Source: Orobanche coerulescens (Eukaryota; Streptophyta; Magnoliopsida; Lamiales; Orobanchaceae). Taken from it: DNA of 64,000 nucleotides. Of the stretch, positions 22,001-32,333 are shown in pieces. Where the stretch lies: contig CM065809.1 of the NCBI GenBank assembly GCA_033398695.1, positions 174,024,501-174,088,500 on the forward strand, written 5' to 3'. The notes under the pieces were generated by a model. That model worked only from the letters and a program-made list of their open reading frames with translations, did not search any database and was not told the origin of the DNA. Numbering within the stretch: position 1 is the stretch's first letter; the number at the start of each line of letters is the position of its first letter. Position numbers and translations under genes: made by a program.

Positions 22001-24205
22001 TGTAATATCCGCATTTTTCTTTCCCTTGTATTTTTCTTTTTCGGCGTATTTCCCGATAGTAGTGACCCTCGTGTATCTTTCAGTGTATCTTTCCTATTAT
22101 CTATGGATTTTATTCCCATTATTGTCTTGCGGAACCGCCGTTGCGGGGTTGCCGTGGATCCATTCTACGTTATGATGCCTGTTGAGATGTCCCGTTTGAT
22201 GTTTCGTTCACATTCCGGTGTTTTTGGACCGTTCATATTTCGTACCTAGCGCACGCTACTCTTTCTGCATAGCGCACGCTGAGTTCCCTTAGTAGCGCAC
22301 GCTACGTTTGTTCCGTAGCGCGCGCTAGCGAGTAGCCCCGGGAGTGGCGGTGTTGTTTTTCCACCTTACGGACCAGCGTATTAGCGTACGCTACATGTGC
22401 TAGCGCACGCTAATGTCGAGAGGCTAGCGCACGCCGATGATGCCGGTAGCGTGCGCTAGCATGAGTGTCGATCTTGGGCTTTACTATCAACCCGGCCAAA
22501 GTGCGGTTAGCGCACGCTACGCTTGTATGGTAGCGCACGCTACGCTTGTATGGTAGCGCACGCTAACGTATCAGGTGGGTTCTGGGCAGTTGCCACTGGA
22601 CTCGGCTGATGTCCAGGTAGCGCACGCGATTGGTCGATAGCGCGCGCTACCGAGAGGTTATTAGCGCACGCTACGTTTCGAGTAGACGCTAACGCCAAAA
22701 GTCCGGGCCGGATCGACGCTAACTAGTTTCGCTCGTAATTTTTTCTCGTTAGCGCCCGCTACCCTGAAGGATTAGCGCACGCTAACACTCCCTGGCTATA
22801 TACACCAGGGAGTTGACCGAGATAGTCACCAATTCTCATTTCTCTCCTACTTCCGCGGCCGAGCGACTCCAGAGGCGATTTGAGGCGATTTTCTTCTTCC
22901 AATCACTTCAGAGATTCTTTTGCTTGAATTCTTGGTGTAGATTAACATCATCCACTTGTGTTTCTAATCCTAAATCCAAGGTAATCTCTTAGAACCCTAC
23001 TTTTGGATAATTTGGGGGTTTTGGGATTTTCTTCCGATCCGTTTCGTTTTGTCGATGGATTCATGATGAATATGATTAATCTTGTTGGTATTCTTAGTTT
23101 CCCTACAGATTCATGGTATATTTCGTGATTTTTACGGAATCGAGAGGGTTTGGTTGTGGTCCGCCCTCGTTGTTGTTTATATATGAATATACATGAATCG
23201 TAGGCGGGTTTTCGGGTGTATTCCAATTCCATATTCGTTTAGAAATGGTTGTGATTGTATTCTTCGAATCGTTAGGTTCGGTTTCATTGGTTCCTAGCGT
23301 TCGTCGGTGACTTTCCTTTCGTTCTTCGCGTCGTCATTAATTCAAGGCAAGTATTTTTGGAAACCTTTATGCTTAACATGAAATGATAATGTATATTGTG
23401 TGTGCTTGACTCACCCTGGGAGGGTCCGACGGGGCCTCGGGGGAATCTATGACTTCACTCTGGATTCATGAGTTTGTTTCGCTAGCCAGCTCGGGAGGGT
23501 CCTTAGAGGCCTCGGGTGGGATTCGTGGCTTGCCCTGGCCCCTGGCGATGCACATGCGTGATTTGTTTTATGAAATGGCCACTCGGGAGGGTCCTTAGAG
23601 GCCTCGGGTGGGATTCGTGGCTTCGTCCGGTCTGGCAGGCATTAATTGTATCGCTTGTTTCCTAAAAGACATGTCTGGTTTTGACTTTTGAAAATGATAT
23701 TGGTGCATGTACTATGAAATGTGTAAGCGATTGGTTTGCCTTGACTACTTGTACTAGCGTAATTGCTAACCCCTTTGGGGACCCGTTTTGGGGAAATTCT
23801 TGTTATGGATTTCGTGTCATAATTATCCTGGACGAGCGAGCACCGGACAAGATGCGAGGATGTTGGCCAAGGCCGTTGACATGTGCATTTGGGTCGTCTT
23901 ACTCCCTTTGTCTAATTCGATATGGTTGTTTCCTATATTTCTAAACTTATAGATTGTACTCGCGAGTACTTAGGCTTTCTCTTTCTGGTTGTGTTTGGAC
24001 TTCGTTGGAGTTACCATATTTGTCGGATGATGTTTATTATGCCGGTTGTACCGGGCGTGTAGTTTTATGTTCTTGTTGTTAATAATATTGTCTCCTTGCT
24101 AACCGAGACGGTTAGTCGAGAGGTGTTATCTTGTGTTAGCCTGGTGGACTCCATGTAGGGGTCCACGGCGCTGTAATACACCTCGAATATCTTGGGGGTG
24201 TTACA
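22001..24205 (+). repeat. Gypsy-1 3' LTR
   Basis: 2,205 bases, same layout as the 5' LTR. The first 230 bases and the region after 22,810 are almost identical to it. Differences concentrate in the palindrome array (22,245-22,790) and in GC-rich runs. Confidence 0.95.
22245..22790. repeat. Array of TAGCGCACGCTA palindromic words (about 16 copies)
   Basis: I count 16 copies. One two-word block present twice in the 5' LTR is single here, and several words have point changes (TAGCGCACGCCG, TAGCGCCCGCTA). Confidence 0.88.
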
Positions 24206-24456
24206 GTATTGGGGTAGTTTTGAGTTGGAAGGTTTTTATTGGATAGAGGTGATGTGGCACCCTTAGGGTATTAGGGTAAGAAACTTCCACTCCCTCCACC
24301 CTTACTCCTACCGTCTCGGATAAATTGTCTGTAACTTTTTGTTGATTTATTTTAAAAATATGATAAAATAATAGATCTAGTGCAATGATACAAATGAGGG
24401 GAGAAAAATAATAGATAAAGTGAAATAAAATAATTGATAAAATATAATAAAATAAT

Positions 24457-24615
24457 ATTCACCCAGTTTCAAAAAGATTCCCTTTTGACAATTTTTTACT
24501 TTTTTCAAAACTAGTCCAATTTGGCCAAGTAAATTTTTGAAATATAACACTAATTCCTTAAATATTTGAAAAAGTAAAAAATGAACAATTTTTTTTTTTT
24601 TGAAACGGAGGTAGC
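24457..24615. mobile_element. Stowaway-like MITE
   Basis: Left end CACCCAGTTTCAAAAA, right end TTTTTGAAACGGAGGTAG: imperfect inverted repeats ending in a CTACCTCCGTTTCA type terminus. AT-rich interior, no coding capacity. Confidence 0.55.
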
Positions 24616-24773
24616 ATAAAGTGTTTGTCATTTGTGTATGAGCAATTTACTGTGGGACGTCCATAAAAAAAAGTGATCAACTTATCTTGGAACGGATGGA
24701 GTAATAGTGATCGTATGGTTGTAATTATAAAATAAAAGAAGCCGAACGAATATTATATTTTTGACAAAAAATA

Positions 24774-25021
24774 CTCCATACGTCATGCCCAAAAGTTTAC
24801 ATTTCTACCAAAATTAGTCATTTTCGTAAGTTTATATATATTACTTTTTACAACAAATCAAACAATCACATTTTATTTTTTAATCTCCATCACATATTTA
24901 TCATCCATACTTTTTATTTTTCAATTTCCACCACACATTTACGATTGTTACTTACATCAACTATTCTCTAAAATACATTAAATATACATCTTCCGTCAAT
25001 CTTTTGCTCCGACGGAGAGAG
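24774..25021. mobile_element. Stowaway MITE
   Basis: CTCCATACGTC at the left and GACGGAGAGAG at the right, each flanked by TA (24,772-24,773 and 25,022-25,023). This is the Tc1/mariner-type terminus and duplication of Stowaway MITEs. Confidence 0.7.
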
Positions 25022-25369
25022 TATTTAATAACCGGCATTGATGATCAGAAAATTGGAATCTTGAGTTCATTATTTTGATTGATCCCCATCATTGAAAGTT
25101 GAGAAGAAGTATTTCATCTCCATCTCGTTAGTCAAAAAGCAATTTCTACCCTATGTTTCGTCTCCATTTCATCAGTCAAAGCTGTAACTTTCCCTACGCT
25201 ACAATCTACGTTGAGGAAATACATACGGTCATTCTCTCATCAAGATATTATCCAAAGGGTAATTATAAGGAGGTAGAGGACCGGAGGTATAAATATGAAA
25301 AATAAAAGGTTATAATGCTTCAACAAAGGATTTCGATTTTTCCTTGGATCAATAAGTAGGCAAGCTGAA

Positions 25370-25558
25370 CATTTTACACCGCAAGCGGGCAACAAGCTGC
25401 GCCGCTAGCCCTTTTTTGAATAGCAAAATTAAGTCTTTTAAAAACTACATTCAGAGACCTTGTGGTCGTAACATTGCCATGCATAACTCGTTGGACTCTT
25501 TTGAGCAGCTCCACAGTCTCAGCTGCAAGGAAGCCAAATATATCAAATGCAAAAGGTA
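25370..25558 (-). pseudogene. C-terminal fragment of a plant repeat-associated protein
   Basis: Read on the minus strand from 25,558 it gives IPFAFDIFGFLAAETVELLK, then RVQRVMHGNV, LNVVFKRLNFAIQK, and after a one-base shift in an A run near 25,412, GLAAQLVARL. I recognise the FAFDxFGFLA...FAIQKGLAAQLVARL text as the C-terminus of a protein repeated in many plant genomes, but I cannot name its function or element type with confidence. Upstream parts are missing. Confidence 0.5.
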
Positions 25559-25636
25559 TAAACGCGGGTTGGTTATACGGATGGTATGAATTTTATCCAA
25601 AATTCCATATGAAGTTTAATCTTTTAAAATCATATA

Positions 25637-25845
25637 CTCCCTCGGTCCACGATATAAAGCCATATTTTGATGTTTTTCAATCAAATTTTAAAACTTTTGA
25701 CGGTAAATTATGACCAATATACAGAATAATTATATAACTTACGTGACTATAAATTTTTAATATATTAGTCGTAATTTACGGTCAAAAATATTAAAATTTA
25801 ACTGAAAAATATCAAAATAAAACTTTATATCGTGGACGGATGGAA
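25637..25845. mobile_element. Stowaway MITE
   Basis: CTCCCTCGGTCCACGATATA at the left pairs with the complement TATATCGTGGACGGATGGAA at the right. TA flanks at 25,635-25,636 and 25,846-25,847. The arms match well into the interior, so the copy is fairly young. Confidence 0.8.
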
Positions 25846-25889
25846 TATTAGATACATACACTTTTGTAAGACAAAAAAAACAAATGATA

Positions 25890-26146
25890 CTTCCTCCGTT
25901 CTTTTATTATTGCAACGTGTTGACTATTACACTGTTCACAAACTCTCTTTTGACCATCTTTTGTGATTTATACATATGAAAAAATATAATCATGTGGGAT
26001 CTTGTTAGATTTATCTCGAAATATACTTTCAAAATATCAACTTTTTATAATTTTTAAAAGGAAAGAATTGAATATATTAATAATCAAAGTTGTGCATTGG
26101 CAAACGTGAAAGTCCAGATGTTGCAGTTATAAGAGAACAGAGGTAG
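25890..26146. mobile_element. Stowaway-like MITE
   Basis: CTTCCTCCGTTCTTTTATTA at the left and TATAAGAGAACAGAGGTAG at the right are imperfect inverted repeats, with TA at both flanks (25,888-25,889, 26,147-26,148). Confidence 0.65.
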
Positions 26147-26148
26147 TA

Positions 26149-26690
26149 TGTAGTATAAGATCATAAATGAGCTGGTTTTGTAATTAGACTAAACTTTGGT
26201 GCTGATTTTGTAATTAGACTAAATTTTGTTGCTGGTTTTTTTATTTCTTTTCATTTTCCATTTGTTCTTTTTGATTGGTGCATGGGGATGGGGTAGTCAT
26301 TGAATAGATGCTCCCAAACATGTCATTGGTTCAGTGTGTAAATTAAATGCTTTCATATCCCACACCAAAGTGGGCATTAATTAAATGTCGTGAGGGTTGC
26401 CTTCCCAATAATCACAGAAAATTTCTCAGATACCCCCAAATGATTTTAATGCAAATGCATTTAATGCATTTACTGTTTAGCAACAGTCACACTTTCAGTA
26501 CATTTTGTATTTTGTCTCTTTAATATATTATTTAATATTGATGGATCTGAACGGATCGGCCATACATATCATGCTCATACAATTATGAATGATCTTACGG
26601 ATTAAAACATCTTCGAATTCAAGAATACGTATATCATCATGATGCCATACTCCAATATTGATTACAAATTCTCATATATAATTCGGAAGG
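26149..26690. other. Gene-free stretch
   Basis: A short direct duplication ('ttttgtaattagactaaa' at about 26,176 and 26,209) is the only structure I see. Confidence 0.5.
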
Positions 26691-27860
26691 CCTATAGTTG
26701 ATATCAATATCTTATATCATTCAAACTATCATCTTGAAGATTGTTTAACAATCCACCTTTACAAGATACAACAAATCCTTCCATGATCAACCTCCTAGGT
26801 TCGTCTAACAATGATGATGTTAATACCAAGTCCGTGATTAATACGAAGACACCTTCCAAATTTGGATTATCAATCTCAGAAAACTTCCTTTGCTTGTTCA
26901 TCGTAACAAGATTCAAATTATGATGCTCTTAACCGAGGTACTTAAAGCATAATCATCTCAACTTCCTAGACATGATGTTGGTTGAATAATTCATCCAGGG
27001 AACTTAATATCTTGATAGCATGATCATAATATTCTTAAGGATACGAATCCAAGGTTGGATATAGCATTAACATACCTTAAGATGAAGAAAATACCAAGAC
27101 AATAGGTAGAATCCAACTCCGGTTGCTTGTGTGCCAATTAAAGATGATTCTCCACTTCAACGATCAAGTATAAGTAATCTCCAATCTTCAATGACCAAGT
27201 AATAAGTGATCTAAATGTGTAAAAGGTGGCTGGGAACTCTCTGGGGATGAAATATGTTGAAAGCCAAGTGAAAGAAACGGATGAAATAAAATGGGGTGAT
27301 GTCCCATTTACAACTTTCTAACCTTAATGTACGTTAGCCTTCACGCATAACGTACGTTAGTCGCTTAGTGTACGCTACCCAGTATACTTAGCGTACGCTA
27401 TCGTCATTGATAGATAACTGTTCTCATTCTGTACTCGATTACGTACGCTACACCATCAGGTTACGTACGTAAGTAACACCAATTAGCGTACGCTAGACAC
27501 ACACCTTAGCGTACGTTAACACTCGTTGACTACAAAACTGTCCAGGTTCATTTGCGGGAATCTTATCCGGACCCATCGTCCGGTTGGCGCATGTGCTAGC
27601 CGCCCAGCTCAATTATTGGCTATCTTACGTACGCTACGCTTCAATCGTAGCGTAAGCTAACTTTGGCGGATAACGTACGTTAAGCTTCCTTCTTAGCGTA
27701 CGTTATCACGTACTTGCATGAAAAAATTTAAATGTTGCTATAATCATGCACAAGGATACAAATACGAGAAATATCATACTTCGATTATTGATATCACAAA
27801 TCTGAATAATATAGTGCTCAATTACAGATGAAATACTCAATAATTAATCCGGATATTACA
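26691..27860 (-). repeat. Truncated Tekay-type LTR, minus strand
   Basis: On the minus strand it begins at 27,860 with TGTAATATCCGG, runs through a palindrome array (27,325-27,715) and a leader with a donor-like AAGGTATGTT near 27,072. The GGTGTTACA end and any pol are missing. The left border is approximate. Confidence 0.6.
27325..27715. repeat. Array of TTAGCGTACGCTAA palindromic words (12 copies)
   Basis: I count 12 copies or near copies. Here the centre is TA in nearly all words, so many are true palindromes, and variants with ACGT arms (TAACGTACGTTA) appear. This LTR has its own version of the word found in Gypsy-1. Confidence 0.85.
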
Positions 27861-28093
27861 CATAAAACTCTTCCAAAATCATACATTTAATCAAAAATCC
27901 GAAATTACTATAGATTCTAATTCGGCTAGTTCATTTCGCAACTATCAGCATAATCACATGATTATCCAAATTTCCCTAATTTCGGAAATTTCCCTAATGA
28001 AGAAACCTGGCCTGATTTTCCTAATTTCAGATTTCATTTCTCATGATTCAACGGACAACAATCACTTAGAATACGAAAAAACAGAAATCAAAA

Positions 28094-28275
28094 TTGACCT
28101 ACGGTGGACGACGGAAGGCAGCGGACGATGGAAGCCGGCGGACGGACGGGACGAGGGTTTCAGAAGAGCTGACGACGGAAGGCGGAAGGCTGAAGGCGGT
28201 CGGCGGACAGATGGAACGAGGCGGACGAACAGAAGGGCTGAAGACCGGCGGCGGAAGGCGGTCGGCGGAAAAATA
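28094..28275. repeat. Degenerate G-rich repeat (GGCGGA/GGAAGG words)
   Basis: About 180 bases made mostly of GGACGACGGAAGGCGG-like words next to the CACTA subterminal repeats. It probably belongs to the element. No protein family is recognisable in the open frames. Confidence 0.45.
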
Positions 28276-28304
28276 ACATCAATCCCGTTTTTTTATATAT
28301 AAGG

Positions 28305-28385
28305 GTATTTTAGACGACGACATTAGGCGTCGTCGGTTAAACTATAAAAAGGACTTTAGCCGACGGTGGTCGTCGGCTAAACTAA
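28305..28385. repeat. CACTA subterminal repeats, 3' side
   Basis: About four copies of GTCGTCGGCTAAA or its complement. In En/Spm such words bind the TnpA-type protein; by analogy these are transposase-complex sites. Confidence 0.65.
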
Positions 28386-28410
28386 ATTCTAAAAATAAAA
28401 AAAACGTGCT

Positions 28411-28475
28411 CAGTGGCAGCCGGGGTTCGAACCCGGGCCATTTGTATAGATTATATGGCATTTTGCCACTGGGTC
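28411..28475 (-). other. tRNA-like module with perfect B box
   Basis: On the minus strand TGACCCAGTGG resembles an A box (one mismatch) and, about 35 bases on, GGGTTCGAACCC contains a perfect B box (28,423-28,434). A T run (TTTTTTTT near 28,397-28,404) follows, like a Pol III terminator. The fold is not a full tRNA, and it sits at the deletion junction of the CACTA element, so it is likely a SINE-type or element-borne module. Confidence 0.5.
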
Positions 28476-29208
28476 ATGTTTATCATTCATTCATTTAAAC
28501 GTCGGATGACCTTGCTCCCACAACAACTTCAGCTCCTCTACCAAAGGTCTCAAATAAACATCAATACACTTTCCTGGATACCTAGGGCCAGGTACTAAGA
28601 GAGTCAACATATTGTACTCCTTCTTCATGCACATCCATGGAGGAAGGTTGTAAGGAACCATTACCACCAGCCATATACTATACGAAAGACTCATGTTGCC
28701 AAAAGGGTTGAATCAATCAGATGCAAGTCTGAGTCTTACATTTCGGGCATCTGATGCAAACTCTGGAAACTCCCTATCTATATGCTTCCAAGCCTCTCCA
28801 TCAGAAGGGTGTATCATAGTATCCTCGTCAGTGACGCGAGGCTCGACGTGCCATCTCATCGCCTTGGCTGTGTGATGAGACATGAAAAGCATCTCCAATC
28901 TATTATTCAGAGGGAAATACCAAAGAACCTTCATAGCTTTCTCTTTACCAGAATGAGTGAACTTATACCTCTCTATGTCACATACCGGACATCTCTTTAG
29001 GTTTTCATTAGGCTTTCCCCAAAATAAAGCACAATCATATATGCATACGTGGATCTTGATGTACGATAGCCCAAGATCTTTTTGGATACGTCTTATTTTA
29101 TTGTGATTACTAGGAAGATGATGACCTTCTGGGAGCATTTTCCCTGTAAGTTCCAAATAATCTTCCACAGCTTTAATCGAGGTTTTGTTCTCCACATTGA
29201 CTCTCATA

Positions 29209-30138
29209 TAGACCTGCCCATTCTAGCCGGCCCGGCGGGCCTGAACCGGAACCGTCCCGGCGGTTCACGGCCTTAACCGGACCGTCGGTCAACGGTTCAA
29301 AACCCAGACCGAAACCGTCTCACCAAGGGCCGGTTACGGTTCCTCCCAACTACGAATCGGAACCGGCGGTTAATCGCCGGTTCAATTTTAAAAAATGGGC
29401 TGTGCAAGTGCAAGTGTGCAACGGCTACATGCAAAAGAAAGCGGAAAAGGTGGGGGACTGTCTCTGTCTGTGTGTGCAAGTGCAACATCTACTAACACAT
29501 GCAGAATAATTAATTAAAGTGGGTCTTCAATCTTCAATCTTCTCTTTTCTCTCTCCTATAAAAAAAGTGCAATATTCTTCTCTCTCTCCCGTGCTCTCTT
29601 CTCTATCTCCTTTGCTCTCTCTACTTCTCTCTCCATTGCTCTCTTCTCTATCTCCTTTGCTCTCTCTATTTCTCTCTTCATTTCTCTCTCTATCTCTATC
29701 TCTCTTCTCTATCTCCTTTGCTCTCTCTATTTCTCTGTCCATTGCTCTCTCTCTCTCAACTCCTCTCTCTCTCTCTCTATATCTCCACGCCCACCGATTA
29801 CCAGTTACCACCCCACCATCATCTAGTAGTGTTTTAATTAAACAGCAAAAAAAAATACAAAATGTGAATTCCGGAACCGACGGTTCAGACCGGAATAATT
29901 TTTAATTTATGCCTAAATAATTTTTATTTAGTAGTTTTTTTTAATTTAACGAGCAAAAAAAACCCGGCGGGCCAGCCCTGAACCGGCGGTTTTTAACCGG
30001 CCCTGAACCGGCGGTGTATGAGCCCGACTCGGAACCGCCAAGGCTCTTCAGGGGCCGGTTTCGGTTCACCCTCCTTTGAACCGTGAACCGGCGGGCCGAG
30101 GCCCGGAACCGGCGGTTCAAGGCCTGTGAACAGGTCTA
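29209..30138. mobile_element. Non-autonomous hAT-like element inside the CACTA transposase gene
   Basis: Termini TAGACCTGCCCA (left) and TGAACAGGTCTA (right), with a perfect 8-base duplication CTCTCATA at 29,201-29,208 and 30,139-30,146. The subterminal regions are packed with 'gaaccggcggtt' words in both orientations. The core is a pyrimidine-rich tract. Removing the element rejoins the transposase reading frame. No transposase is encoded. Confidence 0.9.
29570..29785. repeat. CT-rich imperfect tandem repeat
   Basis: CTCTCTTCTCTATCTCC-type words repeat about every 50-60 bases; the plus strand is almost pure pyrimidine. The Ser/Leu-rich and Arg/Glu-rich frames over it are low-complexity artefacts. 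Confidence 0.75.
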
Positions 30139-30947
30139 CTCTCATAGTCTCTATGACACTATTAATGACCGTCATGTGACACCAGGAAAAAGAAGAGTCT
30201 GTTGGAACTGGATTAGCTTGTTGTATCTATTAACAGAAATAGTGTTAACGGGTATCAATGTAGGCGTTCAGATGACTAGTTGATCAGCTATATGGTATTC
30301 TTGATCTTCAGTCGATACGTCCCTCTCGTAATAACCAAACACATCGTCATTCAACCTTCTTGTGGGGTCATTCGATGTGCTACCACTGTACTGTCCGTGA
30401 TCATGGAGAATAATTGAATTTGATCTTTTACCCTGGTAAATCCAACATGTGTAGTTATCCCAAAATCCATTCTTTTTCAAGTGCCCCCATACGACATCAA
30501 GTGTAAAATGGTACATATCACTGCGACATTTACATTTATTGCATGGACAGTAATGAATTATACTATCACTATCATGCTCCTTCACAAATCAAATAAACCC
30601 TTTCATTCCATATATGACTCTTGGATCCCATTTATGTAGCCCAATCCAACTTTTACCCATCCTATAATAAAAATAACAGCAATATTACACAATCTACACA
30701 CTAAGAAATCTTCAAGAAAACAAACTAATTCTTAAACATGTTCATAATCATCAAAATGGATATATTATATGTATAATATAATTATAATTGATATTAAAAT
30801 TCAATAAACATACCTTATAATATGATTTCTTGATCAAACAAGAGAAAATTGTTGTTTTTCGTGTTTTTAGTTTGTAATTTCTGAGTGTGTTGTAAATGGT
30901 GTGTGGAAGTGTTAGATGATGATATATTTCGCACAAAAAAATCACGT

Positions 30948-31128
30948 AAGACTTTAGCCGACGACAAACCGCGGCTAAAGTCTAGTAGTTGCCGGCTAAA
31001 CATTACAAATTCGTCGGGTAAAGTCTCTTCGTCGTCGGCTAAACTACAAAACTTTAGCCGACGACTAACATAACTTTAGCCGACGACCAAAAGAAAAGTC
31101 GTCGGCTAAACATCTTTAGCCGACAACA
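30948..31128. repeat. CACTA subterminal repeats, 5' side
   Basis: About eight copies of TTTAGCCGACGAC or its complement, several in head-to-head pairs able to form hairpins. Confidence 0.7.
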
Positions 31129-31130
31129 CT

Positions 31131-32275
31131 CCGCTAATATGGTACTCTTTCTTGAATTATATTACACCCATATTACACTAAATTTTTTATTAATATTACG
31201 CTAATATGATACTTAGATCGAAGATCATAAAAAATAAATTTAAAGATCGAGAAATTATTTTCTAATAAGAGAATATTTTATATAGATCATCGCACCGCAA
31301 ACTTTAAAAAAGAAGGCGAAGGGTGGGGGGAGTAGATGCCTGCATTGGTTTCCATGTAAACTTGTCATCTCATTATACTAAAAAAAAAAATACATAGTAC
31401 ATAGTACTACTCAAATACATTCATACATGTAATATATATTTTTATATGTGTATATACACACACATATTGGAATCCAAACAAACGAATTAACTCCGGATTC
31501 TCTCTGATATGAGTTGTATGCATATCTTGAGAACGAAAAACCTCATGAATAGCAGCTAATTTCCTGCAACCATCCGTGTTTTCTGGGAGTCACTACTGTG
31601 TGTATTGTGTGTTGTTTTATCTCTCCAGGGTTTCTTCTTCTGTGTGTGTGTGAGAGAGAGAGAGAGATAATGTTGAGAGAGAGAAAAAATTAAAAGTCAA
31701 CAGGAGTAGAGGGTGAAATGAAAAGTTAAAAGAATAGTAGGTATGTTTGTGCAACATTTAACCCTACACCTGACTGCTACTATACTTCTTTTTCTCCTTT
31801 GCCTGGAACCCTGGAAACAAAACAAACACTGAATTTCATGGTTAAAACCGAAAAAAAAAAATCCTCCAGAAAATCAAAATTCATTTTTCCATAAAAAATA
31901 TAATTTAGGAAAAAAAAATATAATAAACTTATCACTTAAGAATATTGAGGCCAAAAAAAAAATCCTCCAGAAACCCTAAAACGGGATATATCCGAGAAAA
32001 AAATATGTAAAAAAATAATAAAATAAATGATATACAGTAAATAATTGGATTGAACGAAAGGCCGGGTTTGAGAGGAATGAAGCCTGGTCCGAAGCCTTCA
32101 CAGTTTTTTTTTTCTTTTAACAACTGTAAAAAGAGAAAATCATTAATTAATAAAATTAATCAACAGCAAGAAACTGTGGTTGCGTCGAGCCAGCCAACAT
32201 CCCCCACAAAACACCCTTCAATTCCTCCATCATCATCATCATCTATCTCAAAGAACCCCTGAGAGAGAGAGAAAT

Positions 32276-32333
<58 letters not shown>

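Larger units (their letters stand above)
14922..24205 (+). mobile_element. Gypsy-1: Ty3/Gypsy element, Tekay (chromovirus) clade
   Basis: Complete in outline: 5' LTR 14,922-17,141, primer-binding site, gag, protease, RT, RNase H, integrase with a chromodomain-like tail, polypurine tract, 3' LTR 22,001-24,205. A perfect 5-base duplication, GTATT, flanks it (14,917-14,921 and 24,206-24,210). Domain order PR-RT-RH-INT and the C-terminal chromodomain-like text place it with Tekay/Del. It landed in the PIF/Harbinger remnant. Outside the palindrome array the LTRs are very similar, suggesting a fairly recent insertion, yet gag and pol carry many small frameshifts. Confidence 0.95.
13125..24325 (+). 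mobile_element. Decayed PIF/Harbinger element, split by Gypsy-1
   Basis: The left end follows TTA at 13,122-13,124 with GGGCCAACGGAGTGGGAGCG. An imperfect complement is found near 24,270-24,325, beyond the Gypsy-1 insertion, and both ends are rich in 'ggtaagggggg' text. Coordinates include the 9.28-kb Gypsy-1 insertion; the element itself is about 1.9 kb. The right border and the three-base duplication are uncertain. The second, Myb-like protein that autonomous PIF elements encode was not found. Confidence 0.6.
28491..30660 (-). pseudogene. CACTA transposase TNP2-like, interrupted and truncated
   Basis: TNP2 is the catalytic protein of CACTA elements. The start ATG is at 30,660 (MGKSWIGLHKWDPRV). 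The transposase-associated domain follows (SIIHYCPCNKCKCRSDMYHF, GHLKKNGFWDNYTCWIYQG; to about 30,268). A hAT-like element then interrupts the gene. Beyond it come KMLPEGHHLPSNHN, IHVCIYDCALFW, CPVCDIERYKF and FMSHHTAKAMRWH, leading to the transposase_21 core (YNLPPWMCMKKEYNMLTLLV, PGPRYPGKCIDVYLRPLVEE). It ends abruptly near 28,510. Two in-frame stops are visible: TGA near 30,594 and TGA near 28,710. It is not functional. Confidence 0.88.
28300..31130 (-). mobile_element. CACTA (En/Spm) element remnant, minus strand
   Basis: Both sides carry the word TTTAGCCGACGAC in two orientations (28,305-28,385 and 30,948-31,128), the subterminal layout of plant CACTA elements. Between them lies a partial TNP2 transposase. 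The exact CACTA termini are not seen. The coding part stops early and abuts the right-hand subterminal repeats of the element, so an internal deletion has removed the rest. Coordinates include the hAT-like insertion 29,209-30,138. Confidence 0.8.

Noticed and set aside
28094..28302. Arg/Gly/Asp-rich protein frames
   Set aside because: Translation of a degenerate G-rich repeat beside the CACTA end, open in two frames by composition.
29519..29905. Ser/Leu-rich 128-residue open frame
   Set aside because: Translation of a CT-rich tandem repeat inside a hAT-like element; no domain.
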